A DNA stretch of 64,000 bases, taken from positions 858,238-922,237 of the forward strand of contig VZQC01008079.1 in NCBI GenBank assembly GCA_009823505.1, in the 5' to 3' direction. Numbering within the stretch: the first letter of the stretch is position 1; each line of letters starts with the position of its first letter. The notes under the pieces were generated by a model. The model saw nothing but the letters and a program-made list of their open reading frames with translations, was not told the origin of the DNA and searched no databases. Shown piece by piece: positions 1 through 9,857 of the stretch. A program made the translations under genes and the position numbers. The stretch comes from Rhizomys pruinosus (lineage: Eukaryota > Chordata > Mammalia > Rodentia > Spalacidae).

Positions 1-305
1 CTAATATCAGACAAAATAGACTTCAAAGAAAAGAAATCAAAAGAGACAAAGAGGGCCATTACATCTTTATTAAAGGAACAATTGATGATGAATATCTCAC
101 AATCTTGAATATATACACACCAAACACCAGTTCACCAAACTTTATAAAGACAATTCTTCAGGATCTCAAGGCACACTAATAGTAGGCGATTTCAATACCC
201 CACTAAGTCCTTTAGACAGATCAACAGGACAAAGGATAAACAGAGAGACATCTGAACTAAATGATACAATACACCAAATGAACCTCACAGACATCTATCG
301 AACAG
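1..305 (+). mobile_element. LINE-1 ORF2 fragment, endonuclease domain (decayed)
   Basis: Translation gives pieces typical of the LINE-1 ORF2 N-terminal AP-type endonuclease, which nicks target DNA for target-primed reverse transcription. ISDKIDFK starts near base 6, VGDFNTPLSPLDRSTG lies around bases 184-231, and LNDTIHQMNLTDIYRT lies around bases 257-303. The GDFN box is a catalytic-site motif of this domain. The pieces are not in one continuous frame, so the copy is dead. It enters from the left window edge and similarity fades after about 305. Identity as L1 ORF2 is secure; the subfamily is not determined. Confidence 0.88.
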
Positions 306-438
306 GTAAATGTAATCAATGTGAACAAAGAGTGGATAAAGATAAACGCAATACAGAGAATCAGCTCAAGGGTGCTATTTTTACCTGACCCTCCCCCCCC
401 AATACACTATGTGCCACTTCATTTTGGCTTTGCTTCTT
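306..438. other. Unassigned short stretch
   Basis: Sequence between the L1 fragment and the next SINE. It includes a C-rich run near 390-400. It may be a further decayed part of the L1, but I cannot match it. Confidence 0.4.
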
Positions 439-439
439 C

Positions 440-655
440 TTATCTTTAAATATTTGTTTAGATTTTATGTATGTATTTTCCCTGAATGCATGTTAAAACA
501 CACCTGTGTCTGCAATGCCCAAAGAGGCCAGAAGAGGGCACTAGATCTCCTGGAACTGGATATTGACTGCCTGTCTTGTAGGTGCCAGGAACTGAACCTG
601 GGAATTCTGTAGGAACAGCCAGAGCGCCTAAACCCTGAGACATCTCTGCAGCCCC
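440..655 (-). mobile_element. B3/B2-type SINE, antisense
   Basis: Read on the minus strand it starts GGGGCTGCAGAGATGTCTCA, the tRNA-derived head of the B2/B3 superfamily. A B-box-like GGTTCAGTTCCTGGC follows, then the 'gccctcttctggcctc' block, and it ends in A-rich sequence near 440. It is diverged from the younger B2 copies in this window, so it is probably the older B3 type. Confidence 0.8.
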
Positions 656-669
656 TGCTTCTTCTTCAG

Positions 670-830
670 ATTATCTTTCTTTTTAAAAATATTTTTGTTG
701 AAGTTTTGTGCATTTCATACAACATTTCTCATTCTAGTTTAGACTTGTTTCCCTTTCCATGTCCCCCACCCCATGAGAGTTCATGCATTCTGCCATACAT
801 GTCTTGTATCTTTTCCTGATTCTTTTTAAA
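670..830 (-). mobile_element. L1-like 3' end, second type, antisense fragment
   Basis: The plus strand reads a T-rich head, then 'gtgcatttcatac', a pyrimidine-rich 'cccccacccc' block and 'catgcattctgccatacatg'. The same order occurs at 26057-26205, where it begins a 2-kb antisense element, and on the plus strand at 41525-41668. The poly(A) end is at the left. Confidence 0.55.
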
Positions 831-1026
831 GTTTTTCAAGGCAAAACATTATCTTTCTTTTTTTTATTTTGAATTGGGCCAAATTTAATATATAAGCCTT
901 CAAGTCACATTTCTTAACACTTTTCCTTATCTCAGAATGGGAATAAAACAAATTGTGAAAGAACCCTTCATAAATGCTGTCAAATGTATTAAATAATATT
1001 AGCAACAATGGCTAGCAGTATCATTG

Positions 1027-1645
1027 TATTAGTCAATTTTCTGTTGTTGTGATAAAACCACCATGACCAAGGGAACTTATAAAAGGAAGAGTTTATTTGA
1101 GCTTATGATTGATGGTTCCAGGGAATTAAGAGTCCATTGTGGGGCTGGAGAGATGGCTCAGTGGTTAAGAGCACTGACTGCTCTTGCAGAGGACCCAGGT
1201 TCGATTCTCAGCACCCACATGGTGGCTAAGAACTGTCTTTAACTCCAGTTCCAGGGGAATCTGACACCCTCTTCTGACCTCCACAGCATTGCACGACATG
1301 GGTGCACCTACTTACATGCAGACAGTACATTCATACACATAAAATAATAAATAAAATTTTTAAAAAAGATTTGCTCTAAAGAAAGAGTCCATTGTGGTGG
1401 GGAGGCATGGTGGCCGGGGCTGGAGCAGAAAACTGAGGTTCAAATCTTTCAATGAGCACAGGAAGCCAAGAGAGAGACACTAGAAATTGCAAGGCTTGTT
1501 GAACACACTAAGCCCGCCCCCAGTGACATACTTCCTCCAGTATGGCCACACCTTCTAAGATCTCCCAAAACAGCACCACCAACTGGGGACAAGATATCTG
1601 AATACTTGAAGCCTATGGAGGACATTATCATGCAAACCAACACAT
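1027..1645 (-). mobile_element. MaLR/ORR1-like LTR, antisense, split by a B2
   Basis: The minus strand begins near 1645 with TGTTGGTTTGCATGATAATG and contains CCCCAGTTGGTGGTGCTGTT and GGAGGAAGTATGTCACTGGG. It ends near 1027 with 'ccttggtcatggtggtttta' followed by 'tcacaacaacag'. This arrangement is familiar from rodent ERVL-MaLR (ORR1-type) LTRs. A B2 at 1141-1383 interrupts it, with the duplicated target on each side. The family name comes from recall, not from an alignment. Confidence 0.6.
1141..1383 (+). mobile_element. B2 SINE inserted in the LTR-like repeat
   Basis: Full-length B2: the head GGGGCTGGAGAGATGGCTCA, the B-box region GGTTCGATTCTCAGC, the 3' block 'gcattgcacgacatgggtgc' and an A-rich tail. 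The 14-base target-site duplication AGAGTCCATTGTGG is perfect at 1129-1142 and 1384-1397. B2 is a tRNA-derived Pol III SINE mobilised by L1 proteins. Confidence 0.95.
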
Positions 1646-2300
1646 TCATAAAATGTTTACATTAAAAACATTACATTAATCATAACAACCATGTTGATTG
1701 TCCAATAGCTTTTGAAGAATAAATAGCTATATTTAGTTACTACTTATGAAAGTTATATTTTAAAATACAATTTTAATAAAATTATAATATGATATTGTGA
1801 AATGGTGGTTTTAAGTAGCAAGGAGGTATCAATGGTAATTTTTTCAGACTATGAACCCAATATCTAAAACTTTCTCAAGGCTTACTTCTAATTCTGAGAA
1901 TTTGAGAGGAAGTGGATAGACTGAGAAGCATCACTAGATGTTTGTGTTAAAAACAAGCATTTTCATTTGGACTCAGTCAAATAGCCTTTTAAATATTAGC
2001 ACATATGTTTATGTAGTGGTCATATAAACCAATTGGGGAAATTTACTTTCTTAATTAGACATGAGAAAGCTTCTACAGCCAGTGCCTAAATTTATTCATA
2101 TCTCTGAGTTATTGGGTAGACTTACCATCTTCTCCAGGAGTGTGTCTTTCAATTTAACCTACATAGATGCTACAGAAATAAATAAGCTCCAGGAATTCCT
2201 GATATATATTTGTTTCAGAAGAGTAGCTGGCTTAACTAGAAAGAATTTAATGAACATCTTACTTGAAAATAATTTTTTAGGATACAATGTATTTGAATGT
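1646..2300. other. No recognised feature (AT-rich)
   Basis: AT-rich single-copy-looking DNA. An open frame starts at 2061 but runs into a T-rich tract and the antisense B2, and has no coding character. Confidence 0.5.
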
Positions 2301-2371
2301 ATCAATTTCTTTTCTTTTTTCTTTTCTTTTCTTTTTTTTTATTTTTTTTATTTTATTTTTATTTTTTTTTT

Positions 2372-2606
2372 AATTTTATTTATTTCTGTATGTGTACAAA
2401 TGTATTGTCTGCATGCAAGTTTGTGCACCCGTGTCGTGTACTGCCGCGGAGGTCAGAAGTGGGCGTCGGATTCCCCTGGAGCTGGAGTTCTCCTGGAGTT
2501 GGAGTTTCAGACGGTTCTCAGCCGCCATGTGGGTGCTGGGGATCGAACCCAGGTCCTCTGCAAGAGCGGTCGGCGCTCTTAACCGCTAGGCCATCTCTCC
2601 AGCCCC
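2372..2606 (-). mobile_element. B2 SINE, antisense
   Basis: The minus strand starts at about 2606 with GGGGCTGGAGAGATGGCCTA, continues with a GGGTTCGATCCCCAGCACCC B-box region and the 'cacgacacgggtgcac' block, and ends in an A-rich tail seen as the T-rich tract at 2305-2375. Confidence 0.93.
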
Positions 2607-2693
2607 TCTTTTCTTTTTTTTAAGGTGCGCATCACCACACCTGGCTGTTGTAGGCCATCAACAAATACAATGTTTAGGTTTTAAAAAGAATCA

Positions 2694-2836
2694 GGCTGGG
2701 CATGGTGGCAGACACCTTTAATCCCAGCACTTGGGAGACAGAGGCAGGTGGATCACTGTAAGTTCAAGGCCAGCCTGGTGTACATAGTAAGCTCTAGTCC
2801 AGCTAGAACTACAGGGAGATCTTGTCTCAAAAATAA
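2694..2836 (+). mobile_element. B1 SINE
   Basis: The order is GGCTGGGCATGGTGGC, 'cctttaatcccagcacttgg', 'gttcaaggccagcctggt', then 'cttgtctcaaaa'. B1 is the rodent 7SL-derived SINE. The tail runs into a C9 run at 2828-2836, followed by A. Confidence 0.92.
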
Positions 2837-2839
2837 CCC

Positions 2840-3450
2840 CCCCCCCAAAAAAAGAACCAGAACAATAAGATGGGTCATTCTTTCTTCCTGGGTTCCCACT
2901 AGCTACATATATTTCCTATTGGTTTTTATATTTATAGCCTTTTGCTTTCACATTCTAGACAAACTCCCTGTGTCTCCAAGTACATAGTACAGAAAAATCG
3001 CTGCTACACACAAGGCATTTTCTTTTCTATATCCAAAACATCATCACGCAAATTTCTCTTTATTCATGATATGTCGGCAGCCCCAAGGAAAGATTCTGAT
3101 TGGCTATTCTTGGGTCCAAAATCCACCCATGAACCAATGAACTGTGAAAAGTCTCATTGTACTTTTTTTTAATAGGGCCAGTGGGCTTGGAAGGGAAAGG
3201 GGATAGGAGGCTCTTCCAGGAGGGAAGATTAAGATATTCTTCAGACTTGTCAGGATGTGTTATAAAGAAGTCCAAAGCCATTGAAAATTTTATCTATGAA
3301 TTAAAAATGTGATATCCTGAAATTCAAGTTTAGGGAATAAGATGTTAGAGCGATATACAGACATTAACAGAGAAGGAGATGCCATGGCCAGAAATCCAGT
3401 CTCAAGTGGGATGAAGAAGGTGTCTGGTTGCAGTAATAGAAAGGAGGAGA
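2840..3450. other. No recognised feature
   Basis: Mixed-composition DNA with no repeat I can name. Short open frames on both strands overlap each other and look random. Confidence 0.5.
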
Positions 3451-3454
3451 GACT

Positions 3455-3577
3455 GGCTGGGGACAGAATGCATGAGCTCTGATGGGGAGGGGGCCAGAAA
3501 GGGGAATTAGGTCTAAGTTATGAAATACACAAAACTATAAAAAATGAAAAAATAAATAAAAATAAATAAATAAATAT
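3455..3577 (+). mobile_element. L1-like 3' end, second type (short)
   Basis: It has 'cagaatgcatga', a G-rich block and 'tgaaatacacaaa', then an A-rich tail with AAAT units. The order matches the end of the element at 41525-41668 and the reverse complement of 26057-26205. The match is weak because the piece is short. Confidence 0.45.
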
Positions 3578-3641
3578 CATGTCTGTGTGTTTTCATGTTC
3601 ATGAGTGTGCAGGCTTATGTGTGTGTAGCTATACATACAGA

Positions 3642-3674
3642 CATATATACACACACACACAAACACACACATCA
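3642..3674. repeat. (CA)n microsatellite
   Basis: Interrupted CA dinucleotide run preceded by alternating TA and CA steps. Confidence 0.85.
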
Positions 3675-3699
3675 GGTCTCTTTTTCTATTTCTCTGTAT

Positions 3700-3836
3700 C
3701 TTATTTTTTGAGACGGGGTCTCTGGTTGGACCTAGAGCTCACTGATTGGCTGGCTAGTGACTTCCCAGGTACACTTGTCTCTGTCTCTTCAGCACTGCAA
3801 TTAAAGGCATCTGCCATACCATCATGCCTGGCCTTT
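3700..3836 (-). mobile_element. B4/RSINE1-type SINE fragment, antisense
   Basis: The plus strand reads 'gagacggggtctctg', 'agctcactgattggctggct', 'cagcactgcaattaaaggca' and 'catcatgcctggc'. This is the B1-like half of rodent B4/RSINE1 elements in antisense. It abuts the next L1 3' end. Confidence 0.65.
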
Positions 3837-3837
3837 T

Positions 3838-4365
3838 TATTGATTTTTTTGTGTTTCACACAGAACTTCTCAGTCAGTTTTGAACCCCTTCAGACCCCCT
3901 TCCCCATTGGCAGCCTCCCCCACACTCCTCCCCCACTAGAATTCAGATGCTCTCTCATTTGTGGCAAGGCCCATTGTGTTGTTAGGATCCCTAGGCATTC
4001 CTCAGTGCAAGTTTATGCACTGAGGTCTAGTCAGCCCATCCAGAGTCCCCTACTTTAAGAAAATCAGCTCTTCTTCACCAAGCAGTAATCAGCTGCCAAT
4101 AGTTCTGTTAAGATTGGGACCAGCTGCCCATTTCCACAGTTCTCTGCTGGGTTTTGTCTGTTTGACTTTGCATGGATCTCCTGCACGCTGACACCACTGC
4201 TGTAGGACCATATGAACAGGGTCCTCTGAGCTTTGTGATTCTATTTCCACACAGTCATGCACCTCCTCCCTGGCTCTTACAATCTTTCTGTCCCCTATTC
4301 TACAATAGTCCTTGAACCCTGGATGAATGAAGCTTAATATAGAAGTCCTGTCCAAGGATCCATAC
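3838..4365 (-). mobile_element. LINE-1 3' UTR (Lx type), antisense
   Basis: The plus strand starts with a T-rich head and 'gtgtttcacac', then has 'tgcaagtttatgcactgagg', 'cagcagtaatcagctgccaa'-like sequence, 'cccatttccacagtt', 'tgctgggttttgtctg' and 'ccctggctcttacaatcttt'. The same blocks occur in order in at least six other places in this window. It matches the long 3' UTR of rodent Lx-type LINE-1. Confidence 0.8.
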
Positions 4366-4384
4366 TTTGTAGACTATGCCTGTT

Positions 4385-4472
4385 TTTTTAAGTGAGTTCT
4401 GGGAAACTGATCTCAGGTCCTATGTCTGTGCGGAAAGAACTTTATCACCTGAGCCATCCTTCCATCATATCA
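4385..4472 (-). mobile_element. B4-type SINE head fragment, antisense
   Basis: 'ctcaggtcctatg' followed by 'actttatcacctgagccatc' is the antisense of the ID/B4 tRNA-like head. The piece is short and diverged. Confidence 0.5.
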
Positions 4473-4543
4473 CTCCTCTTTTCAAATGTGAAAATTCCAA
4501 ATAAGAAACAGTAACTTGTCAATCATAAATAAAATTTATATTT

Positions 4544-4685
4544 TCGCCAAGCATGGTGACTGACACCTTTAATCCCAGCACTCGGAAGGCAGAGGCAAGC
4601 AGATCTCTGTGATATCAGGGCCAGCCTGATCTATATAGTGAACTCTAGTGTAGCAGGTTCTCAAAAAACCAAAACCAAAAAAATT
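4544..4685 (+). mobile_element. B1 SINE
   Basis: 'gccaagcatggtgactgaca', 'cctttaatcccagcactcgg' and 'gggccagcctgatc', with an A-rich tail interrupted by C. It is diverged in the middle. Confidence 0.88.
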
Positions 4686-4689
4686 ATAC

Positions 4690-5600
4690 TTTCTTCTACT
4701 TCTTGGAACTTTACCTGAAATGGACCTTACCAATATTTTTACAATAACACTGAGATTCAGAAAGTTGGCTTGACCAAATTTAGAAACCAGCAAGTGGCAG
4801 ATAAAGGAATTGAAATAGGCAAATTTGTAAGAAGCCACATGCCTTCCTGAACACATAATCACCTTCATATTTTCCAGCATGTCAATGCTAGAAGTGGGTC
4901 CTCTGGGGAGATGTTTTCTGCTGTTTAGAACAGAAGTCTCTTTGTACTTCAGTGGTACTAAACTATTACAGGGAGGGACCAGTAGGCTTGCAGCCACGAG
5001 AGGTTCAAGATGAGTAAACACAAGGCCCATGAATATGCTTGTTAATTGCCAATTTACCAGACAGCAATAGCCATCTAAGGATGGGAGGATCTAGCCAAAG
5101 ATATAGTCATGTGGAAATGAAGGGTCAGAGGGATGGCCACGAGTATACCTGCCAGTGCTTCAGTGTAAGGCTCATAAATCCATCTGCGTGGTAACTCTCC
5201 TGGCCTGGAGATCAGAGCCCTCTGGCTCTGGGTGCTGTCTCGAGTCCTGTCCAGACAACACTGAAATTTCTTAAAGACTGGCTTGCAAGCACAAACCACT
5301 CTGGCTTGGCCCTGGGCTGTTTCAGAGGACCCCAGTGGGTAAGCACAGCGGCCGTTCAGTGGCACAGCCCCTCTCCAGCAAGCAATGAGTATTTAATAGC
5401 AGGTTTTGCTTTCTATCATTTGCCTTGAGTATACATTCTGTCTTGAAAGTCTTCCAGGCCTGAATATAAAACAAAATATACTGGCCAGAACTGGGAGGTC
5501 AGAGTGAGATCGGCTCTTGGTGAGGTGATTGGAGTATGTAGTTCCTCATTAGAGGAACTACATACTCCATGCAATACTGGTCTTGTGGCAGGAAAGAAGG
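4690..5600. other. Unassigned stretch containing a perfect hairpin
   Basis: No repeat recognised. Moderate GC in 5100-5400 makes chance open frames on the minus strand. A 38-base perfect hairpin lies at 5531-5568 and is listed separately. Confidence 0.5.
5531..5568. repeat. Perfect inverted repeat, 17-bp arms, 4-nt loop
   Basis: The left arm GGAGTATGTAGTTCCTC (5531-5547) and the right arm GAGGAACTACATACTCC (5552-5568) are exact reverse complements around ATTA. One further T:A pair extends the stem outward before pairing breaks. It is too short for a standard microRNA precursor and lies in no recognised transposon. Confidence 0.95.
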
Positions 5601-5604
5601 AATC

Positions 5605-5930
5605 TTAGCTTCTTTCCCTGTTGCTAAGATAAAATACTCTGACAAAAGCAACTTAACAGATAAAGCATTTATTTTAGGTTGGTTAATGATATAGTCCACC
5701 ATGGTAGAGAACCAGAGACAGCAAGCTTTAAAGAAGCTTGCCACATCCCATCAAGAATAAAGAGGAGAATGAACGTAGCTCATCAACTCCCCTTCTCCAC
5801 TTATACAGCCCACACAGGGGTTAAGTCTTCCCATCTCAAGATAATTCACCACAGGTATGTCAAAAGACCCATCTCCCTGCTGATCTTAGATTCTGTCGCC
5901 CTAACAACTAACATCGATCTTCACAGAAGA
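5605..5930 (-). mobile_element. MaLR-like LTR fragment, antisense
   Basis: 'gttgctaagataaaatactc', 'tgacaaaagcaactta' and 'agcatttattttagg' match the antisense 3' end of rodent MaLR-like LTRs, as at 1027 and 7138. Similarity fades to the right, so the right boundary is approximate. Confidence 0.5.
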
Positions 5931-5985
5931 GCTCTGCCATTTTGGCTAGATAAAAGATAAGACAGAATTCCCTCTGTCTCTCGGA

Positions 5986-6021
5986 CCTCTCTCTCTCTCT
6001 CTCTCTCTCCCCTCTCTCTCT
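5986..6021. repeat. (CT)n microsatellite
   Basis: CT dinucleotide run with one CCC interruption. Confidence 0.9.
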
Positions 6022-6149
6022 TTGGTTATTACATTCACAGCCTCCCCAATGACCCTACAACAATTTTCACTTGTCCTCTCCATGATGAACCTCCAAATAA
6101 ATATTTCTATCTCCCAACTAATATTTTTATTTTTGATTATCTCTTGGGA

Positions 6150-6272
6150 AGCCAGGGACTCCCTGTAGCCCCAACTGGCTTATGTAGACCAGGCTGGCCT
6201 CAATCAGAGAGATGTCTGATTCTACCTCCCGATGACTGAGATTACAGGCTTTTTACCACCATACCCAGCACA
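6150..6272 (-). mobile_element. B1 SINE, antisense, diverged
   Basis: The plus strand reads 'ccctgtagccccaactggct', 'gtagaccaggctggcctcaa', 'ctgagattacagg' and 'accaccatacccagca', the antisense order of B1. Confidence 0.8.
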
Positions 6273-6274
6273 AC

Positions 6275-6955
6275 TTATTTCTAAAACTATTTTTATTGAG
6301 TTTTATGCATTTAGTATAATAGATATCTATCAAATTTGAATTCCCTCTTCCCCATCTATGACTCCATACCTTCTCCCCACTGGGAGAAATATATGCATTT
6401 TGTCATATATATTAAGTCCTATCCAATATGTCCTTCTGTACAAGTTTATCCACTGGAGCCTCGTCAGCCTATCTAGGGTCACTTCCTTTAAGAAGATCTA
6501 CTCTCCCTCATCCAGCAGTAATCAATTGCCAGTAATCCCTAGGCTAAGATTGGGACCTGCCACCCATTTCCCCAGCTCCATTCTGGGTGTTCTTCAGATT
6601 GAGTCAGCATGGGTCTTGGGCATGCAATCACCATTGTTGCAAGTTCATATGAACAATTTCCCAGTGGCCTGAAAGCCTCTTGCCTTACTCTCATCCATGA
6701 ATCCTGGCTCTTACCATCTTTCCACTCCTCTTCAGAAATGGTCCCCTGAGCCATGAGTAGGTGAGGTTTAATGTAGGAGTCCTATCAAGGGACATGCATT
6801 CATGGCTGGCACTGTAAATACAGCCAAATACTCATGGCTGGAGAGGTCATAGATCCCAGAGAAAACCCTATCTCTGGCATATCTCTAGACAAATGACATT
6901 TCTTACTGTATGCTAAATATGGATCCTTATATTTGCAGACAAATATACAGTATGT
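6275..6955 (-). mobile_element. LINE-1 3' UTR with inverted 5' part (twin-primed)
   Basis: Bases about 6275-6788 carry the Lx-type 3' UTR in antisense, with the poly(A) end at the left. Bases about 6789-6955 carry an upstream part of the same UTR in sense: 'ctggagaggtcatagatccc', 'agagaaaaccctatctctgg' and 'tatttgcagacaa' match 16681-16830. This is the expected product of L1 5' inversion during target-primed reverse transcription. About 270 bases of UTR are missing between the two parts. Confidence 0.78.
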
Positions 6956-7137
6956 TGCTTACCAAGTTATTTTCTAATGTAAGGGTAGGTAAAGCACACG
7001 TATTAAAAGGCACAATATTAACTGTGTGGTTAATGGTGAATAAGCATATCTCCTAGTAAGTACCTTAATGAAATGGGTATTCTCATCTGCCTACAATGTT
7101 TCCTTGTGTAACTTGATGGTGAATACCTCTTTTGCAT
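6956..7137. other. Unassigned
   Basis: AT-rich, with nothing recognised. Confidence 0.4.
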
Positions 7138-7497
7138 CAGTTATTTTTGCACTGCTGTGACAAAATATTGGACAGTGACAGCTTAAAGAGAAAACATTTG
7201 TTTTAGAGCATGGTTTCAGAGGCTTGTAGTCCTCCGAGGCAGGGAAGGTTTGGTGAAGTTGCTCTCTTTGTAGTGGCAGGAATATATGCTAGATGGTGTT
7301 CACATCAGGGTGGACCAGGAAGCAGGGAGCATGATGGGAATCTTCAAAGGCCTGCCCTAGTGACTTACTTTCACCAGGTGGGGCCAATGTCCTGAGAGTC
7401 CCAGGGCCTCTCAAAATAATGCCACTGTCTGGACACTAGGCATTCAAAGCATAAGCCTTTGAGGGACATTTCAGGTTCAAGCTATAACACATTCCCT
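7138..7497 (-). mobile_element. MaLR-like LTR, antisense
   Basis: It begins 'gcactgctgtgacaaaatat', contains 'ctgccctagtgacttacttt' and 'caccaggtggggcc', and ends with 'cattcaaagcataagccttt'. The order matches the antisense LTR at 1027-1645. It is diverged. Confidence 0.55.
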
Positions 7498-7565
7498 ACC
7501 CAGGGATTGCTGCTATGGTGGTACTACTGTCATAAGCAGTAGTGATGACTCTTTGTGTTTGACAC

Positions 7566-7590
7566 GTGTGTGTGTGTGTGTGTGTGGTGG
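7566..7590. repeat. (TG)n microsatellite
   Basis: A GT run followed by GGTGGGGGG, at the border of a B4-type SINE. Confidence 0.9.
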
Positions 7591-7619
7591 GGGGTGTTCA
7601 TGTATGTGTGCATGTGTAA

Positions 7620-7915
7620 GTGCTCTGCTATGGGTGCCCATGGAAAACCCAGAGGCTAACATTCAGATGTCTGTCTCAAACACTTCTCCACTTGATTTTT
7701 GAGAAAGGGTCTCTCCCTGATCTTTGAACTCACCATTTCTGATACAGTAGCTAGCCAGAGAGCCCATGAGATTTGGCTATTCTCTCCCAGCACTGGGGTA
7801 ACAAACAAGTACCACCCACCCAGATATTTTATGTGGGTACTTGTAGTCTGAACATGAATCATTATGCTTGGGCAGCCAACACTTAACCCAATGAGTTATC
7901 ACCACAGTCCTCTGT
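7620..7915 (-). mobile_element. B4/RSINE1-type SINE, antisense
   Basis: The plus strand reads 'cttctccacttgatttttga', 'gaaagggtctctccctga', 'cccagcactggggtaac', 'tatgtgggtac' and 'acccaatgagttatcaccac'. This is the full antisense order of the composite ID plus B1-like SINE. Confidence 0.75.
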
Positions 7916-8039
7916 AGTGGATCTTGATTAAGTTAAATCCTATAATATATATTCTCATTTCACGTAGCATCATGCCTAGGAAAGCCATCCATGTGGTGGT
8001 ATGGCAAATGTCATCTTTAATAATATGGAGTGATTTATT

Positions 8040-8144
8040 ACATATAGATAGATAGATGATAGATGATAGATAGATCATAGATAGATCATAGATGGAGACA
8101 GAGATAGATGATACATAGATGATAGTTAGAGATAGATGATATAT

Positions 8145-8184
<40 letters not shown>

Positions 8185-8195
8185 ATAGATAGATT
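8040..8195. repeat. (TAGA)n/(GATA)n tetranucleotide array
   Basis: The left part is interrupted by GATGATAGAT and ATCATAGATAG variants. The right part (about 8138-8182) is a purer TAGA run. Confidence 0.93.
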
Positions 8196-8850
8196 CCCCT
8201 GAAGTTAGGCATGCGGGTATTTCAAAGTTTTAGAGATTATAAATAATTTTATGTATACATATATGACATATACTTTGGGGGGTTATTAATCTGTGTGGAA
8301 TTTCTGGAACATAGGACTAGGATTGCTTTTTACTAAACTGTTATGCAAAGCATTTAAACCAATGATTAGTGTAGGAGAGTTAGAGTTTCCTCATATCTCA
8401 CAAACCACTAGGCCAATCTTTTTTAATTTTAGGGTACCTATAAGACACTCTTCAAAGACAGAAGAGATCTCATGATTTTCCTTGGCATAACCCTTATTTT
8501 CATCTGGTTCTTTTTTCTTTGGTGGTTACAGTTAAATTTTAATTTTAGTATAATTTATCTTTTCAACTACAGAGTAGCAAAGTAGAATAGATATTACTCA
8601 TCTGATGTGATTTTTGATAACTAAAGAATATCAGGACTAATAGAAAGGATTCAGACCTAGAAAATAATACAAAAATATTCTCTGTCAAGAGTGCTGTGTA
8701 ACATGATCAGGGTTTTCTTCAGGATAAATCTTAGTCTTGTGTCTGGCCAAAATTTGATTAGCTCATTCAAAAACATCAGAAACCTGGTGAGATTTACAGT
8801 TTAAATGTTACTATTTGTGCCAGAAATGATTGATGCTAAATACATTTTAT
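8196..8850. other. No recognised feature
   Basis: AT-rich DNA with no repeat I can name. Confidence 0.5.
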
Positions 8851-8854
8851 TTAA

Positions 8855-8990
8855 TCATCACCATAAAACTGTGAGTTTGGAACTGTTTTCTTCAGTTTAT
8901 ACAAGACGCTTAGTGTTTAAGTGGTCTACCCAAGGTCACTGGGATACAATGACCCATAGGAGAGATTTGACTTAACCCAGGAAAACAAGT
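8855..8990 (-). mobile_element. MIR SINE, antisense
   Basis: 'gtttatacaagacgcttagt' and 'tctacccaaggtcactgg' followed by 'gacttaacccagg' match the antisense MIR core, which reads 'cccaaggtcacacagctagt' in the consensus. It is an old, diverged mammalian SINE. Confidence 0.6.
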
Positions 8991-9294
8991 TCAACTTTTA
9001 ACCACATAAATGGGAGCAGTCAACGTTAGGACAGTACAGGAGAGAGGGAAATGATTCTTGCTATTACATTGTTCATGGATATGCAATTGTTATTCATCAA
9101 GTGGACATATGATTAGACACTTTGAATAGCTATATATTAAATCAACTTCATGAAGCCTTAGATCATTTCAAGGCAATTGTAGCTATTATCTCTAAATTGC
9201 TTTGCGTTTTAAATGGAGAAGTTGTCATTTCCATTCTGTTGCAAAAGCCATCATAATACTATGTGTTGATTATATATCATTAAAGTGTACATAA

Positions 9295-9640
9295 TTATTT
9301 CTGTTATTTATTGCAATGTGACAAATCACTCCCAAAACTTAGTGGCTTAAAATAAAAACAGCTCCATTTGCTCATGATTCTGTAATCTGGGCTGAGCTCA
9401 GCTGGGTGGCTTGTCTTCAATCCATGTGGTGTGTACAGGAGTAACTCATGGGTTTTCCATCATTTGGAAACACTACTAGGTTTCAGTGACCTGAGGTATC
9501 CTTATTCACAAGGGGGCTGGGGGACACCTGAGCTGAAATGCTTGTCAACATCAAGTATCTGCCTGAGTTTCTTTTTTCCTTGCTGGTATTTGTTCCTGCC
9601 AAGATTCATCACTCACATGGTTTTCTTCTCTTAAGGAGTC
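9295..9640 (+). mobile_element. Ancient eutherian interspersed repeat (family not named)
   Basis: 'caaatcactcccaaaactta', 'gtggcttaaaataaaaacag' and 'gggctgagctcagctgggtg' are the 5' part of a repeat widespread in placental mammals. A second, longer copy lies at 44820-45410. I do not recall the formal family with certainty. Confidence 0.55.
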
Positions 9641-9857
9641 CGTACTAGATTTGCTCATGAGGTATCTCATGTTGATTACCTTCTTAATGTAGCTCTCCCA
9701 TTCTCATGGAAACACACTTGTATTATATGGGAGACTATAAACTCTCGTTTAGGGAAATAATCACATCTTTTGCAACCTAACTGGTAATAGGTCTTCTAGC
9801 AAGGAAAGGGTCCTAGTCATGCTAGTCATATAGTCATGCCATAAAAATGTACGGTTA

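Noticed and set aside
2061..2582. 173-codon open frame
   Set aside because: The second half translates a T-rich tract and an antisense B2. The first half has no recognisable protein.
5531..5568. microRNA precursor
   Set aside because: The perfect stem is only 17-18 bp and does not extend into the flanks far enough for a normal precursor.
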